Shown here one piece after another: positions 52,702-62,873 of a DNA stretch of 64,000 bases. Every line of letters starts with the position of its first letter. Positions within the stretch are counted from its first letter, which is position 1. The position numbers were made by a program, and so were the translations under genes. A model generated the notes under the pieces. The model was given only the letters and a program-made list of their open reading frames with translations. It was not told where the DNA came from and made no database searches. The stretch lies in NCBI RefSeq assembly GCF_000420085.1, contig NZ_ATUG01000002.1:1736001-1800000 (forward strand). The letters run 5' to 3'. Source of the stretch: Desulfospira joergensenii DSM 10085. GTDB taxonomy: Bacteria; Desulfobacterota; Desulfobacteria; Desulfobacterales; Desulfobacteraceae.

Positions 52702-54510
52702 ATGTCATACGAGCATATCGGCAGGATCATAACCAGGGGCTTTGCAGATCACGCGACCCGGACCGCTTTAAAGTACAAAGAGGGGGAAGAGTGGATTCAT
52801 CTCAGCTACGGCGATCTAAAAGAAAGAATTCATCTTGCGGCGTGCGCCCTGATCCGGGCCGGTATTGAACCCGGGGACCGGGTGGGGATCTATTCCGCCA
52901 ACCGGTATGAATGGGCTATCACCGATTTTGCCTGTGTCCTTGCCGGGGCCGTGTCCGTTCCCATCTATGCCACCAATACCCGGGAACAGAGTCTTTTCAT
53001 CATCCGGAATGCCGGTATCCGGCTGCTGTTTGTGGGAAATGCCTTCCAGCTTGACAATACCCGGGCCCTGGGGTCAGGGGAGGATCCAATTAAAATTGTC
53101 TCCTATGATTCCGGCCTGGCCGCTAAAACCTCCCATGCGGTCTCCTTTGAGGCCTTTATCCGCCCGGATATCTCCGGCCGGTTTGAACCGGAACTGGCCC
53201 GCCGGGAAGCCTCTATCCAATCCAAGGATATCGTCACCATTATCTATACCTCGGGAACCACGGGCAATCCCAAGGGAGTCATGCTCAGCCACGCCAATTT
53301 CCTTCATCAGTTCAAGGCCCTGGACATCCATTTTTCTGTAACCCGGGAAGATGTGTCTCTCTGCTTTCTGCCCTTAAGCCACGTGTATGAGCGGGTCTGG
53401 TCCTATTATGTTTTTTCCAAGGGGGCCCTGAACACCTATCTTGAAGATCCTAAAAAGGTCATAGAAACCCTGAGAATCGTCCGGCCCACGGCCATGGTTT
53501 CCGTGCCCCGGCTCTATGAGAAAATCTATGCTGCCGTGAACAATGCCGGTGAAACCGCATGGCCGATAAAAAAATATTTATTTAAAAAGGCCGTTGAGAC
53601 GGGCTTTGCCTATCACACATGCCTCAAGGAAAATAACCCAATCTCTTTGGGGCTCAGGCTTAAATTCAGGATTCTGGACCGGCTGATTCTGTCCAAGGTC
53701 AGGGAAATCGTGGGCGGTCCCAAAAATTTCTTTTCCGCCGGCGGAGCCCCCCTTGCCCAATCCATTGAAGAGTTCTTTTTTGCCTGCGGCCTGCTCATCT
53801 GCCAGGGGTACGGGCTGACGGAAACCGCTCCCATGATTTCTTTTAATACCCCCGGGGACTATAAATTCGGCACCGTGGGCAAGCCTGTGCCCGATTGTGA
53901 GGTCCGGATCGGTGCACAGGGGGAAGTCCTGGTCAGGGGAGGGCAGGTCATGGCCGGGTATTTTAACAGCCCGGAAAAAACCGCCCGGGCCATTGTGGAC
54001 GGCTGGTTCAAGACCGGGGATATCGGTCGGTTTGACAGGGACGGATTTTTAAGGATCACAGACCGGATCAAAGAGCTGATCATCACCTCGGGGGGGAAGA
54101 ACATTGCCCCCCAGCATATTGAAACCCTTGTGGGAAAAGATTATTTCATCGAACAGATCGTGGCCATCGGCGATGGAAAAAAATTCATATCCGCCCTGGT
54201 GGTGCCGGCCATGGAAGCCCTTGAAAAATGGGCCGAAAAAAAGCAGATCACCTGGCATTCCGTGGAAGGACTGATCAACCGGCCCGAGGTCAAGGCCCTT
54301 TACCGGAAACGAATCGACCTCAACTCCGGAAAACTGGCCCGGTTCGAAACCATTAAAAGCTTTACCCTCCTGCCCAGGCCCTTTACCGTGGAGACGGGAG
54401 AGATCACCCCCACCATGAAATTAAAACGTAAAATCATCAATGAGAAATATTATGAACTCATTGAATCCATGTACCAGAAGGCCGTTGCAGGGCCGTCTCC
54501 GACTGCCTGA
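52702..54510 (+). CDS. Long-chain acyl-CoA synthetase (AMP-forming)
   Basis: 602 residues. P-loop-like motif IYTSGTTGNPKGVMLSH (near 180), YGLTETAPMI, GWFKTGDIGRFDRDGFLRITDR and the C-terminal Lys region (GGKNIAPQHIE). Activates fatty acids with ATP and CoA. It is similar to the FadD/AMP-ligase group with typical length. No other beta-oxidation gene lies next to it. Confidence 0.92.
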   Translation: MSYEHIGRIITRGFADHATRTALKYKEGEEWIHLSYGDLKERIHLAACALIRAGIEPGDRVGIYSANRYEWAITDFACVLAGAVSVPIYATNTREQSLFIIRNAGIRLLFVGNAFQLDNTRALGSGEDPIKIVSYDSGLAAKTSHAVSFEAFIRPDISGRFEPELARREASIQSKDIVTIIYTSGTTGNPKGVMLSHANFLHQFKALDIHFSVTREDVSLCFLPLSHVYERVWSYYVFSKGALNTYLEDPKKVIETLRIVRPTAMVSVPRLYEKIYAAVNNAGETAWPIKKYLFKKAVETGFAYHTCLKENNPISLGLRLKFRILDRLILSKVREIVGGPKNFFSAGGAPLAQSIEEFFFACGLLICQGYGLTETAPMISFNTPGDYKFGTVGKPVPDCEVRIGAQGEVLVRGGQVMAGYFNSPEKTARAIVDGWFKTGDIGRFDRDGFLRITDRIKELIITSGGKNIAPQHIETLVGKDYFIEQIVAIGDGKKFISALVVPAMEALEKWAEKKQITWHSVEGLINRPEVKALYRKRIDLNSGKLARFETIKSFTLLPRPFTVETGEITPTMKLKRKIINEKYYELIESMYQKAVAGPSPTA

Positions 54511-54623
54511 ACAGGGAAATTCATCGCGCTCCTGATCATTTTTCGGCCCTTTTCTGACGAAAAGCAAGTTTCATTTAATCCGGCTGCTGTTGAATTGTTA
54601 AAATTTGATAAAAATTGCGAATT

Positions 54624-54652
54624 TTGTTGCATTTTTTTAGAAATTCTATAAT
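54624..54652 (+). promoter_or_regulatory. Probable sigma-70 promoter of the first chemoreceptor gene
   Basis: TTGTTG (54624-54629), 17 bases, TATAAT (54647-54652). The -10 is perfect. It would give a leader of about 160 bases before 54822. Confidence 0.55.
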
Positions 54653-54821
54653 ATCCATCCAATTTTTTAAGTTATTAGTATTAAAGTTATGAAATAAAAC
54701 CCGGATGCGCCAGGGGGTGAGGCCCGGGATACCGGCGTGTTTTTTAAAGGTCCGGAACTGAATTTCAAATCTTAGATGTAATGCCGCGTCTGGAAAATCC
54801 TGCCGGCAGGGGAGATATATC

Positions 54822-56834
54822 ATGCTCAAATCAATCCGGTCAAAGCTCATTGTTTTTTCTTTTTCTTTGATTCTGATTACCATTCTTCCGGTGGTTGTTG
54901 CCGTGAACATTCTGATCAATACTTCGGTTCATGGCACCTACCTTGAAAATGTGGCCCAGCAGGTAAACACCATCGAACAGATACTGGAGGTGTTTTACGA
55001 TGATCTGGACCGAAATATTGATATGTTCGCCAACCTTGATAAGGTTAAAGCTGCGGACCCGACCCTGTCCAGATATTTTACCGGGTATGACGGCAGCACA
55101 AAAATGACGCCCTCCCAAAACGGTGGGATTGAGCAGGAGATATTTGAGGCCTTTGACAATTATGCAAAAACCCATCCCGGAACCCTTTACGTCTATATGG
55201 GGACCGAAGACGGTGGGTATATTCAATGGCCTGAAACCAAAAACGCCAAGGACTATGATCCCAGAAAGCGGCCCTGGTATACGGCCGCCATGGAGAAAAA
55301 CGGGAGTATTATCCGGACCAATCCCTATACAGACGCGGTCACCGGTTCCGCCATCGTTTCCAATGCCAGGACCTTTAAGGATAAGACCGGAAAGGTATAC
55401 GGGGTAATGGCCATTGATGTCTCCTCCGATAAACTGGCCCAGATCATGAAAGGGGTTAAAATCGGGGAAACCGGGTATGTCATGATGCTCCACAAAACCG
55501 GTCTGATCCTGGCCGATCCCAGAAATGAAGAAAACAATCTCAAGAACGTCAAGGAGATCGGCATTGACAAAATGGAGACCATTCTGGAAAAGGAAAAGGC
55601 CAGCTTTGAAACCACCATAGACGGTATCCCTTTTCAGGTGGATTCATTTCAGTCCGGCAGAACCGACTGGGTCATGGCGGTTCTCATTGAAAAGTCCGAA
55701 TTATCCCAGGTCTCCACTAAAATAAGAACCATCATCCTGATGATCACCCTCCTGGTGCTGGCCGTGATCGGGGGACTGGCCTATGTGATCTCGGCAAGAT
55801 TCATCAAACCCATCAACCTCATGGTGGAAGGTCTTAAGGATATCGCCCAGGGAGAAGGAGATCTGACCATGCGCCTGGCCGCGGACAGCCGTGATGAGAT
55901 CGGTGAAATGGCAAAATGGTTCAATACCTTTGTGGAAAAACTCCAGGGGATAATAAAAAGCATTGCCCAGGATTCCGAGGAACTCAACACCTCTTCTTCC
56001 TCTCTTTTGACCGTTGCCGGAAAGGTGTCCCAGGGGGCGGACAATATGTCGGGGAACGCCAATTCCGTGGCCTCGGCAACAGAGGAGATGAGTTCCAATA
56101 TGACCTCGGTGGCGGCAGCGGTTGAGCAGTCTTCCACCAATATCAGCATGGTGTCGGCGGCTGCCGAGGAAATGACCTCCACCATCGGTGAAATTGCCCG
56201 GAACACTGAAAAAACCCGGGACACAAGCAATAAGGCCGTGTCACAGACCCAAAGGGCATCGGAGAAAATCAATGACCTGAACCGTTCGGCCCGGGAAATC
56301 GGAAATGTGGTGGAAACCATCAACGATATTTCCGAGCAGACAAATCTCCTGGCCCTCAACGCTACAATCGAGGCTGCCCGGGCCGGCCAGGCCGGCAAGG
56401 GATTTGCCGTTGTGGCCGCCGAGATCAAAGAACTGGCCCGTCAGACTGCCGAAGCCACACTTGAGATCAAGGAGAAGATCCAGGGGATCCAGACCTCCAC
56501 CCATGATACGGTTTCCGAGATTCAGGAGGTTACCGGCGGCATTGCCAGCGTGAATGAGATGATCGACACCGTGGCTGCAGCAGTGGAAGAGCAGTCCGTT
56601 ACCACCCGGGAGATTGCCGCCAACGTGAGCCAGGCCGCTGAAGGAATCCAGGAGGTGACCCAAAACGTATCCCAGAGTTCCGGGGTGGCCAATGAGATCT
56701 CCCAAAATATCACCGATGTGAGCCAGGCTGCCGCAGACATGTCCGAGAGTGCCACTCAAATCGATACCAGTGCCCAGGGGTTAAGCCGCCTGGCCGGCAA
56801 GCTTAAGGAAACCGTAACCCTGTTTAAGGTGTAA
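54822..56834 (+). CDS. Methyl-accepting chemotaxis protein with dCache domain
   Basis: 670 residues: one N-terminal helix (7-30), a periplasmic dCache-type ligand domain (35-290, [16 protein letters not shown] [11 protein letters not shown]), second membrane helix (about 300-320), HAMP (320-375) and a cytoplasmic signalling coiled coil with the hairpin [24 protein letters not shown] (around 505-525). It recognises a small molecule and signals to CheA. The amino-acid-type dCache signature is suggestive of amino-acid or organic acid ligands. Confidence 0.93.
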   Translation: MLKSIRSKLIVFSFSLILITILPVVVAVNILINTSVHGTYLENVAQQVNTIEQILEVFYDDLDRNIDMFANLDKVKAADPTLSRYFTGYDGSTKMTPSQNGGIEQEIFEAFDNYAKTHPGTLYVYMGTEDGGYIQWPETKNAKDYDPRKRPWYTAAMEKNGSIIRTNPYTDAVTGSAIVSNARTFKDKTGKVYGVMAIDVSSDKLAQIMKGVKIGETGYVMMLHKTGLILADPRNEENNLKNVKEIGIDKMETILEKEKASFETTIDGIPFQVDSFQSGRTDWVMAVLIEKSELSQVSTKIRTIILMITLLVLAVIGGLAYVISARFIKPINLMVEGLKDIAQGEGDLTMRLAADSRDEIGEMAKWFNTFVEKLQGIIKSIAQDSEELNTSSSSLLTVAGKVSQGADNMSGNANSVASATEEMSSNMTSVAAAVEQSSTNISMVSAAAEEMTSTIGEIARNTEKTRDTSNKAVSQTQRASEKINDLNRSAREIGNVVETINDISEQTNLLALNATIEAARAGQAGKGFAVVAAEIKELARQTAEATLEIKEKIQGIQTSTHDTVSEIQEVTGGIASVNEMIDTVAAAVEEQSVTTREIAANVSQAAEGIQEVTQNVSQSSGVANEISQNITDVSQAAADMSESATQIDTSAQGLSRLAGKLKETVTLFKV

Positions 56835-57024
56835 AAGAGGGCGGATTCAGACGGGTAATAAAATCCGTAATACTTCCACCCTGGTTTTTCAACAGTGGAC
56901 TATCTTGATCAGCGGCTGGGGTGCGGATATAGGGTCTTGCTATTTGGTTGCGAAAATTCTATACTTGTTTCATTGTCAAAACATCCATAAAATTCGTAAC
57001 CGATAATCAAGCAAGGAGTCAATT

Positions 57025-57510
57025 ATGCGAAAATTCTTCTGTGTCTTTTGTTTTGTAACGGTCCTGGTTTTTTCTTTTCAAAACGTAAATGCCCAAGATT
57101 CTGCAACCCCTGAAGAGGTTTATCAACTGGTGCTAAAAGCCTATCCAGTGCTCCAGAATCTCAAGGAGGAATCTTTTTCTGCTTTTAACGATCCAAAAGG
57201 GGAATTCGTTTACAAGAACACCTATGTGGTGGTGATCAAATGCCCCAGCCACACCATGACCCATCCCTTTGCGGAAAATGCCAGAGGGATGGAAATGCCT
57301 GAAAGATTCAGCTGGTTTCCAACGATGTGTGAAGCGGCGAATCACCCCAATGGGAAATGGGTGGAGTATGAATGGCCCAAACCCGGAGAGACCGAACCGT
57401 CAAGAAAGATTTCATTTGTTATTGCCGTGGAAGGCACTCCCTTTGCACTTGTGGCAGGGATATATACGGATTCCGGTTCGGTTGACGATCTGAACGCCAC
57501 CCTGAAATAA
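57025..57510 (+). CDS. Secreted single-Cache-domain protein
   Basis: 161 residues. Signal peptide (1-23, MRKFFCVFCFVTVLVFSFQNVNA) and one Cache-like ligand domain (VYKNTYVVVIKCPSHTMTHPF, then FVIAVEGTPFALVAGIY). It lies between two chemoreceptor genes, so it may be a periplasmic ligand-binding partner. Its function is inferred from context. Confidence 0.75.
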   Translation: MRKFFCVFCFVTVLVFSFQNVNAQDSATPEEVYQLVLKAYPVLQNLKEESFSAFNDPKGEFVYKNTYVVVIKCPSHTMTHPFAENARGMEMPERFSWFPTMCEAANHPNGKWVEYEWPKPGETEPSRKISFVIAVEGTPFALVAGIYTDSGSVDDLNATLK

Positions 57511-57707
57511 TACGCCGGATCCTGTTCCAAGGAGTTGCAGACTGTCCGGTAAATATAATTTTAGAGTTTGGTAAGGTCCTTTTCCTATTATCCTGGGAAC
57601 CTTGTCCAGCCAGCTCGAATTATTGTCCGGAACTGAGAGCAATGGAAAAGGAGGAGGAGACGCCCGCATGGGCTCATTCGTTTTTTGACGGATGAATCTC
57701 CATTGTC

Positions 57708-59663
57708 TTATATTTTAAACCGGCCAACCATCTGACTTAAGGTATCGGCCAGATCGGCTAGTCCTGATGCGCTGTCGCTGACTTTTTCACTGTTTTGGGA
57801 GATTTTAGAAGTGCTTTGGCTGATGTCGGTAATCTCCTGAGAAATCTGAGAACTGACTGTATTGGTATGGGCGATATTCTCATTCACCTCATTAATCCCC
57901 AACGAAACCTGGGATACATTCTCAGCGATTTCTTTTGTGGTGGCGGATTGCTCTTCCACTGCCGCAGCGATGGTTGAATTGATGTCGCTGACCTCTTTAA
58001 CGACGCTGCTGATTTTATCAATCTGTGAGATTGTATTTTCCGTGGATGCCTGTATATTTTGAGCTCTTTCCTTGATTTCGCCGGTGGCACCGGCAGTCTG
58101 CCGGGCCAGCTCCTTGATTTCATTGGCGACAACGGCAAATCCTTTGCCCGCTTCACCGGCTCTGGCCGCCTCAATAGTGGCATTCAGTGATAAGAGGTTG
58201 ACCTGTTCGGAAATATCTGTAATCGTTTCAACCACCTCATCAATCTCTAGGGCGGCCTTCCCGAGTTCTTTCATCTGGACCGAAGACTTCTCGGTCTGTT
58301 CAACGGCATCGAGTGCTATGCCGCGTCCCTTTTCACTGTTAGCGGCTATCTCATTAATGGTTGCCGTCATTTCTTCTGTAGCAGAGGAGATCATATGGAT
58401 ATTGGTTGTGGCCTGTTCCATGGCTGCTGCCACTGCATTCATATTTTCACTGACCTCTTTTGTGGATGAGGCAGCAGAATTCGTTTTTTGGGAGGTATTG
58501 GCCGCGCCCTCGGTCATTTGCATGGCAATTTCAGACAATCTGCCCGACGATGTTGTCAGACGTCGTGCATTGTCGGCCACATCCTTGATAATAATCTGGA
58601 CCTTTTCGGCAAATTCGTTGAACCACCTGGCCAGTTCGCCGACTTCATCACTGCTTTTGACATCCAAACGCTTGGTCAGATCCCCCTCACCCTCTGCCGC
58701 ATCCTTGAGGCCTGCGACCACGGCGTTGATAGGACGGACAATGGTTCCGGCGATCACCCAGACGATCCCGGCGGCCAGAAGGGTGACAAGGACCGAGGTG
58801 ATAAGGGTGAAACGGGTGATGGCTGTGATGGGCGCAAATATTTCTTCATCATCCGACTGGACCACAATCATCGCATTGAGCTTGGCAGAATGCCGGAACG
58901 CATTATGCACCTCTTTTCCATCCGCGATTGCAGCCATATATCCGTTTTTTTCATTGATTATTTTCCGGCCGTAATCCGTCTTTTTCAGGTCAAGATGATT
59001 GATCTTGGTTTTATCCGGATGAGCCACGACCATTCCCTTATCGTCTATAATATATCCATATCCCTTTTCACCGATTGTAATGGAATCCGTGAATTTTTTG
59101 GAAAATGCCATCAGATCCACCACGGCAAACAGCACCCCTTCAACACCGCTTTTACCCTTGATGGGCGCGGAAATTACAAAGATCGGGTTCCCGCTGTTCT
59201 TGCTGATCAGGATCGGTGACAGGGAGATCTCCCCGGCCATGGATCCCTTGAAATATTCCCTCGTTCCTATATTGATCTTCCCGATAACCGTGGTCGGAAA
59301 TCCGGCGATGATTTCTCCGGATAGATCGGCCAGGCTGATTCCCTCATAATATCCGTAGCTTTTTCGCCATTCCCCAAACATGTTATTTATATTTTTACGG
59401 GCAGCTTTCCCCACAAAGGAATCTTTTAATGCGGTCTGGCAGATCTCCAGCGTACTCCAGGTAGCGATATCCTGGGTCCGGTCAACCACCCACGAATCCA
59501 TGGTTGCAAGGGTTGACCCGCAGATGGTGACAATCTGTTCGGTTATGCTGTTTTTTAGCGCATTTTTGGCTTTTGAGCTGGAAATAAAGCCTAAAGCGCC
59601 CAGGCCCAGTATGATCAGGATCAAAACGGGAAAAACGATTTTCTGTTTGAAATTTAGCTTCAC
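57708..59663 (-). CDS. Methyl-accepting chemotaxis protein with dCache domain
   Basis: 651 residues with the same layout as the receptor at 54822: N-terminal helix, dCache domain ([13 protein letters not shown], then [18 protein letters not shown]), second helix near 295, HAMP and signalling hairpin [24 protein letters not shown]. Divergent from the TonB receptor gene. It ends in FKI without an EAL-type pentapeptide, so CheR/CheB tethering is not expected. Confidence 0.93.
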   Translation of the reverse strand: MKLNFKQKIVFPVLILIILGLGALGFISSSKAKNALKNSITEQIVTICGSTLATMDSWVVDRTQDIATWSTLEICQTALKDSFVGKAARKNINNMFGEWRKSYGYYEGISLADLSGEIIAGFPTTVIGKINIGTREYFKGSMAGEISLSPILISKNSGNPIFVISAPIKGKSGVEGVLFAVVDLMAFSKKFTDSITIGEKGYGYIIDDKGMVVAHPDKTKINHLDLKKTDYGRKIINEKNGYMAAIADGKEVHNAFRHSAKLNAMIVVQSDDEEIFAPITAITRFTLITSVLVTLLAAGIVWVIAGTIVRPINAVVAGLKDAAEGEGDLTKRLDVKSSDEVGELARWFNEFAEKVQIIIKDVADNARRLTTSSGRLSEIAMQMTEGAANTSQKTNSAASSTKEVSENMNAVAAAMEQATTNIHMISSATEEMTATINEIAANSEKGRGIALDAVEQTEKSSVQMKELGKAALEIDEVVETITDISEQVNLLSLNATIEAARAGEAGKGFAVVANEIKELARQTAGATGEIKERAQNIQASTENTISQIDKISSVVKEVSDINSTIAAAVEEQSATTKEIAENVSQVSLGINEVNENIAHTNTVSSQISQEITDISQSTSKISQNSEKVSDSASGLADLADTLSQMVGRFKI

Positions 59664-59753
59664 GGCTCCTCCATCGTATATGTTTTATTAAAACACCCAA
59701 ATCAGAACAGACTAATGTCCCAAGCTGCCTGAAAACAATTTCTCTTATATATT

Positions 59754-59771
59754 GTCACACAGAGGTGTGAC
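59754..59771. repeat. Inverted repeat in the divergent control region
   Basis: GTCACAC (59754-59760) and GTGTGAC (59765-59771) with an AGAG centre, in the region between the divergent MCP and TonB receptor genes. It may be an operator; orientation is opposite to the CRP/FNR half-site order (TGTGA-N6-TCACA). Confidence 0.45.
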
Positions 59772-60027
59772 GAATATGGATTCGTTTTTTTATTGATGAT
59801 GTCTATTGTGTATTTTTTTAACTTTACATGAAATCGTTATAGAAAACAAATCCTATTTTCTGCTGTAACGCCAACCCAGAAGGACAAATGAATCATTACG
59901 GGATGATGACAGGAGGGTGCGTTTTATCAATAAAAGTCTTTAAACAAAGAGAAACCCAAGTGCAAATGATTATTAATACTGCCAAAAAGCAAGGCTGAAT
60001 TGAGGCAGAATCCACACAATTTAAGGG

Positions 60028-60056
60028 TTGACTTTTCTTTTCTCCTATCATATCTG
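60028..60056 (+). promoter_or_regulatory. Candidate sigma-70 promoter of the TonB operon
   Basis: TTGACT (60028-60033), 17 bases, TATCTG (60051-60056). The start point would be near 60063, just before the first leader hairpin. Confidence 0.55.
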
Positions 60057-60062
60057 AAACAG

Positions 60063-60333
60063 CACAAAAATTGGCGGCAGAAGCCGCCGGCAGAACAGAC
60101 CCGGCAAAGCCGGGGAAAGATAGCCATAAACTCGAATGAGGCCATGAAGGTCCGTTCCCATTCAGGGAAGCCGGATGTTCATGGCCTTTTTTTGTGGTTT
60201 TTCAAGCGAATAAAGAGTCGGATCCCATCAATACTGCCGCAGCAAAGCAGAACAAGGAGGGGTCACTGAAAAGTTGTTATTGAACGTGGATTGGCAGCAG
60301 AGAAGATTCTGCTGCATTTTTAAGGAGCTGAAG
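60063..60333 (+). promoter_or_regulatory. Structured leader, candidate riboswitch or attenuator
   Basis: 270-base 5' leader with two GC-rich hairpins, GGCGGC/GCCGCC (60073-60088, loop AGAA) and CCCGGC/GCCGGG (60100-60114), an A-rich joint and a long terminator hairpin with T7, all before the receptor ribosome site. A terminator between promoter and gene with no gene before it implies conditional termination. It is not one of the riboswitch classes I can recall (cobalamin B12 box, GEMM and others were tested by eye). Confidence 0.55.
60139..60193 (+). terminator. Leader terminator hairpin
   Basis: AGGCCATGAA (60139-60148) pairs with TTCATGGCCT (60178-60187); TCCG...CGGA and TTCCC/GGGAA pair inside, and TTTTTTT follows (60187-60193). 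It would stop transcription before the receptor gene unless antitermination occurs. Confidence 0.85.
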
Positions 60334-62370
60334 ATGAGAGCGTACATACGGTTTGGATGGATACTCGGGATAATACTATTGTTGCAGCCTGGGTTTCTTT
60401 GGGCAGATGAAAGCATCAATGGACAAAGCGGAAACCTGGAAATGGATGAAATAGTCGTCACTGCTTCAAAAACACCCCAGTCTCCGGGCAATGTCACCCA
60501 GAAGGTCAGAATCATCGACAAAGAGAAAATCGATAAGATGGTAACGGGAAAGAGTAATCTTGCAGAACTTCTGACCTGGGAGCCGGGCATTTTTATCAGC
60601 GCTTTGTCCAGAAATGACGCCAACTGGGGATCCAGCGGTGGTCTGGGCGGGGATTATAACACCTATATGCTGGACGGACTTCCCGTGGACAGTTATGTGG
60701 ATCCCCAGGCCCTGTCCCTCAATGCCGTGGAACGCATCGAGGTTCAGCGGGGGCCGGCTTCGGTGCTGTATCCCAATTATATGGCCATGGATTTCGGCGG
60801 AAATCAGAGTCCGCTGACCGGTACCACCAATATCATACTGAAAGACCGGATCGATAAAACCATGACCCAGGCAGAGGCCTATTACGGATCTTACAACACC
60901 TTTGGAGGGAAGTTCTACCACCAACAGGGAATGGACAACCTCCATTTCCTGGTGGGAGGCGACTATGAATCCTCCGATTACACCAACTACGGAACGGACG
61001 ATTCATGGCTGAACATGCTGGATGATCCGGAGTATGAAAAGAGCAAATTGTTTTTTAAAACCACCCTGTTCTTTGATAAAAATGAAGATCACAAATTATT
61101 TCTGTTCGTGAACCGGGCTCACCACGAGGGGGATACCGGCCGTCCCAACCGGGATTTTGATCATACCTACTGGACGGTGAATTCCGGATATACCCTGCCA
61201 ATAAACGACAGCCTCACTGCCGCGTTCAAGATTGGTCTCCGGGACTATGCCCGGACCTGGGAAGAGGACAACTATCCCACAAATCTGGCCCTGGCCTCGG
61301 AAAACGGGGTGGACCAGCAGGTTATCCCGGCAGACCTCTCCTTTTCCTTCCGCCATCTGGAAGATGCCCGGCTGACCCTGGGTACGGATTTTCAGGCCGT
61401 TTCCTATGAAACCTGGTCCGAAGCCGGTACAAGAACCATGGGGAACGATGCCGACGCTTATCAGTACGGAGTATATGTCCAGGAAGAACTGCCCGTGTCC
61501 GATTTTATCCTCCGGTCAGGGCTCCGCTACAGCTATACCCGTCATGAGATTGACCTGCTCAGCGGCAGTGTGCCGGGAAATGACAACGAGTCCTGGAATG
61601 AACTGCTCTGGAGTCTGGGAACCCGGTATCACTGGACCCCGGCCCTGTCCGTCTATGCCAATGCCGGTACAAGCTTTACCGCGCCCTCATTGAAATCCGT
61701 GGGCGGCACTATTTCCGAGTCAGATATGGGAGTGGCTGGAAGGGACGGACAACTGCCGAACCCGGACCTTAAACCAGAATCGGGTACCGGGCTTGATCTG
61801 GGCCTGGACATCAAACCTTGGGAGACTGTTAAAATGGGGGTCCGCGGATTTTATAATAAGGTGGATGACCAGATCGTGACCGTTGTCGTCAGCAATAGCC
61901 CTTCCCAGACCAGGGATATCAACGCCGGAGACACGACAAGCTGGGGTCTTGAGCTTTCCTTTACCCACTCTCCTCTGCCGTGGCTGGACTGGTTTGCCAA
62001 TTATACTTATACTTCTTCCGAGATCAGTAATGATACCGACCCGGACCAGGATGGGAACGAGGTTTCCTTTGTGCCCGAGCACATGGGCAATATCGGTGCC
62101 ACCCTGAATCTCCCCCTGGAGATCCAGTGCTCGGTTTATCTTCATCTGGCAAGTGAGATCTATGACAGTACGTCCAGCGCCAGCCGACAGAAGTTCAGCG
62201 GGTATGAACTGCTCAATGCCAGCCTGAAAAAGAAGATTAACCTGAGCCAGTCCTATGATGCGGAAATTTATCTGGACCTGTACAACCTGACGGACAACCG
62301 GTTTGAAATGCCCTGGCAGTATCAGGATCCAGGCATTTCAGGGGTGGGCGGCATCAGAATTACCTTTTAA
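60334..62370 (+). CDS. TonB-dependent outer-membrane receptor
   Basis: 678 residues. Signal peptide 1-24 (FGWILGIILLLQPGFLWA), TonB-box-like start DEIVVTASKTPQ, plug domain with NLAELLTWEPGIFIS and MLDGLPVDSYVDPQAL, then a long beta-barrel ending in GVGGIRITF. ATG at 60334 with TAAGGAG; an upstream frame to 60274 is leader. Imports an iron-, vitamin- or heme-type ligand with the downstream periplasmic protein. Confidence 0.93.
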   Translation: MRAYIRFGWILGIILLLQPGFLWADESINGQSGNLEMDEIVVTASKTPQSPGNVTQKVRIIDKEKIDKMVTGKSNLAELLTWEPGIFISALSRNDANWGSSGGLGGDYNTYMLDGLPVDSYVDPQALSLNAVERIEVQRGPASVLYPNYMAMDFGGNQSPLTGTTNIILKDRIDKTMTQAEAYYGSYNTFGGKFYHQQGMDNLHFLVGGDYESSDYTNYGTDDSWLNMLDDPEYEKSKLFFKTTLFFDKNEDHKLFLFVNRAHHEGDTGRPNRDFDHTYWTVNSGYTLPINDSLTAAFKIGLRDYARTWEEDNYPTNLALASENGVDQQVIPADLSFSFRHLEDARLTLGTDFQAVSYETWSEAGTRTMGNDADAYQYGVYVQEELPVSDFILRSGLRYSYTRHEIDLLSGSVPGNDNESWNELLWSLGTRYHWTPALSVYANAGTSFTAPSLKSVGGTISESDMGVAGRDGQLPNPDLKPESGTGLDLGLDIKPWETVKMGVRGFYNKVDDQIVTVVVSNSPSQTRDINAGDTTSWGLELSFTHSPLPWLDWFANYTYTSSEISNDTDPDQDGNEVSFVPEHMGNIGATLNLPLEIQCSVYLHLASEIYDSTSSASRQKFSGYELLNASLKKKINLSQSYDAEIYLDLYNLTDNRFEMPWQYQDPGISGVGGIRITF

Positions 62371-62384
62371 GAGAAGAATGAATT

Positions 62385-62873
62385 ATGCAGGTTATTCTTG
62401 AACTTTTCATATGTGCCCATGATGGTGATTCCCGGGTCTGTTTCCAGAAACACTGTCTGAATGTCAGTCAGAGCACCCGGGATCCGGACCGGGAGCTTGG
62501 GAGCTTCCTGGAGTCCATGGGGTTCCCTTTGGAGCTGGACAAGGCCTGTGCCCATTCCACCAGCTGGCGGTATCATGACCAAGGTATCGTTCTCACCTAC
62601 CTGGTTTGGGTAGGTAAAGAGGCCATCCCTTTGGCTGCCCGTGAATATCTGAACCTGGATGGAGCTGATCCGCCAGGTTCCCGGGGGCCTTTTCGCCCCC
62701 GGCCAGCCCGGATCGAGGAGGAGGATGTCCTGGTACACGGGCTCCGCCACCTGAGCCACCTGGTCCGGAACCAGGACCCCTTTGTCACCCGGGCGGCGGA
62801 AAAGACAAGGGCCATCCATTTTTTCCGGTCCCTCACACCGGTATTGGCCGGCCAGTACTGGCGGGCCTCATGA
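62385..62873 (+). CDS. Hypothetical protein in the TonB uptake operon
   Basis: 162 residues, soluble, with several His and Cys residues (VCFQKHCLNVSQSTRDPDRE; HGLRHLSHLVRNQDPFVTRA). No signal peptide or known motif. It starts 14 bases after the receptor and overlaps the binding-protein gene by four bases, so it belongs to the same transcript; it may act in cargo handling. Confidence 0.6.
   Translation: MQVILELFICAHDGDSRVCFQKHCLNVSQSTRDPDRELGSFLESMGFPLELDKACAHSTSWRYHDQGIVLTYLVWVGKEAIPLAAREYLNLDGADPPGSRGPFRPRPARIEEEDVLVHGLRHLSHLVRNQDPFVTRAAEKTRAIHFFRSLTPVLAGQYWRAS

Noticed and set aside
60060..60200. Cobalamin or GEMM riboswitch before the TonB receptor
   Set aside because: The B12 box and the GEMM core sequences are not present as far as I can read; kept only as an unclassified leader.
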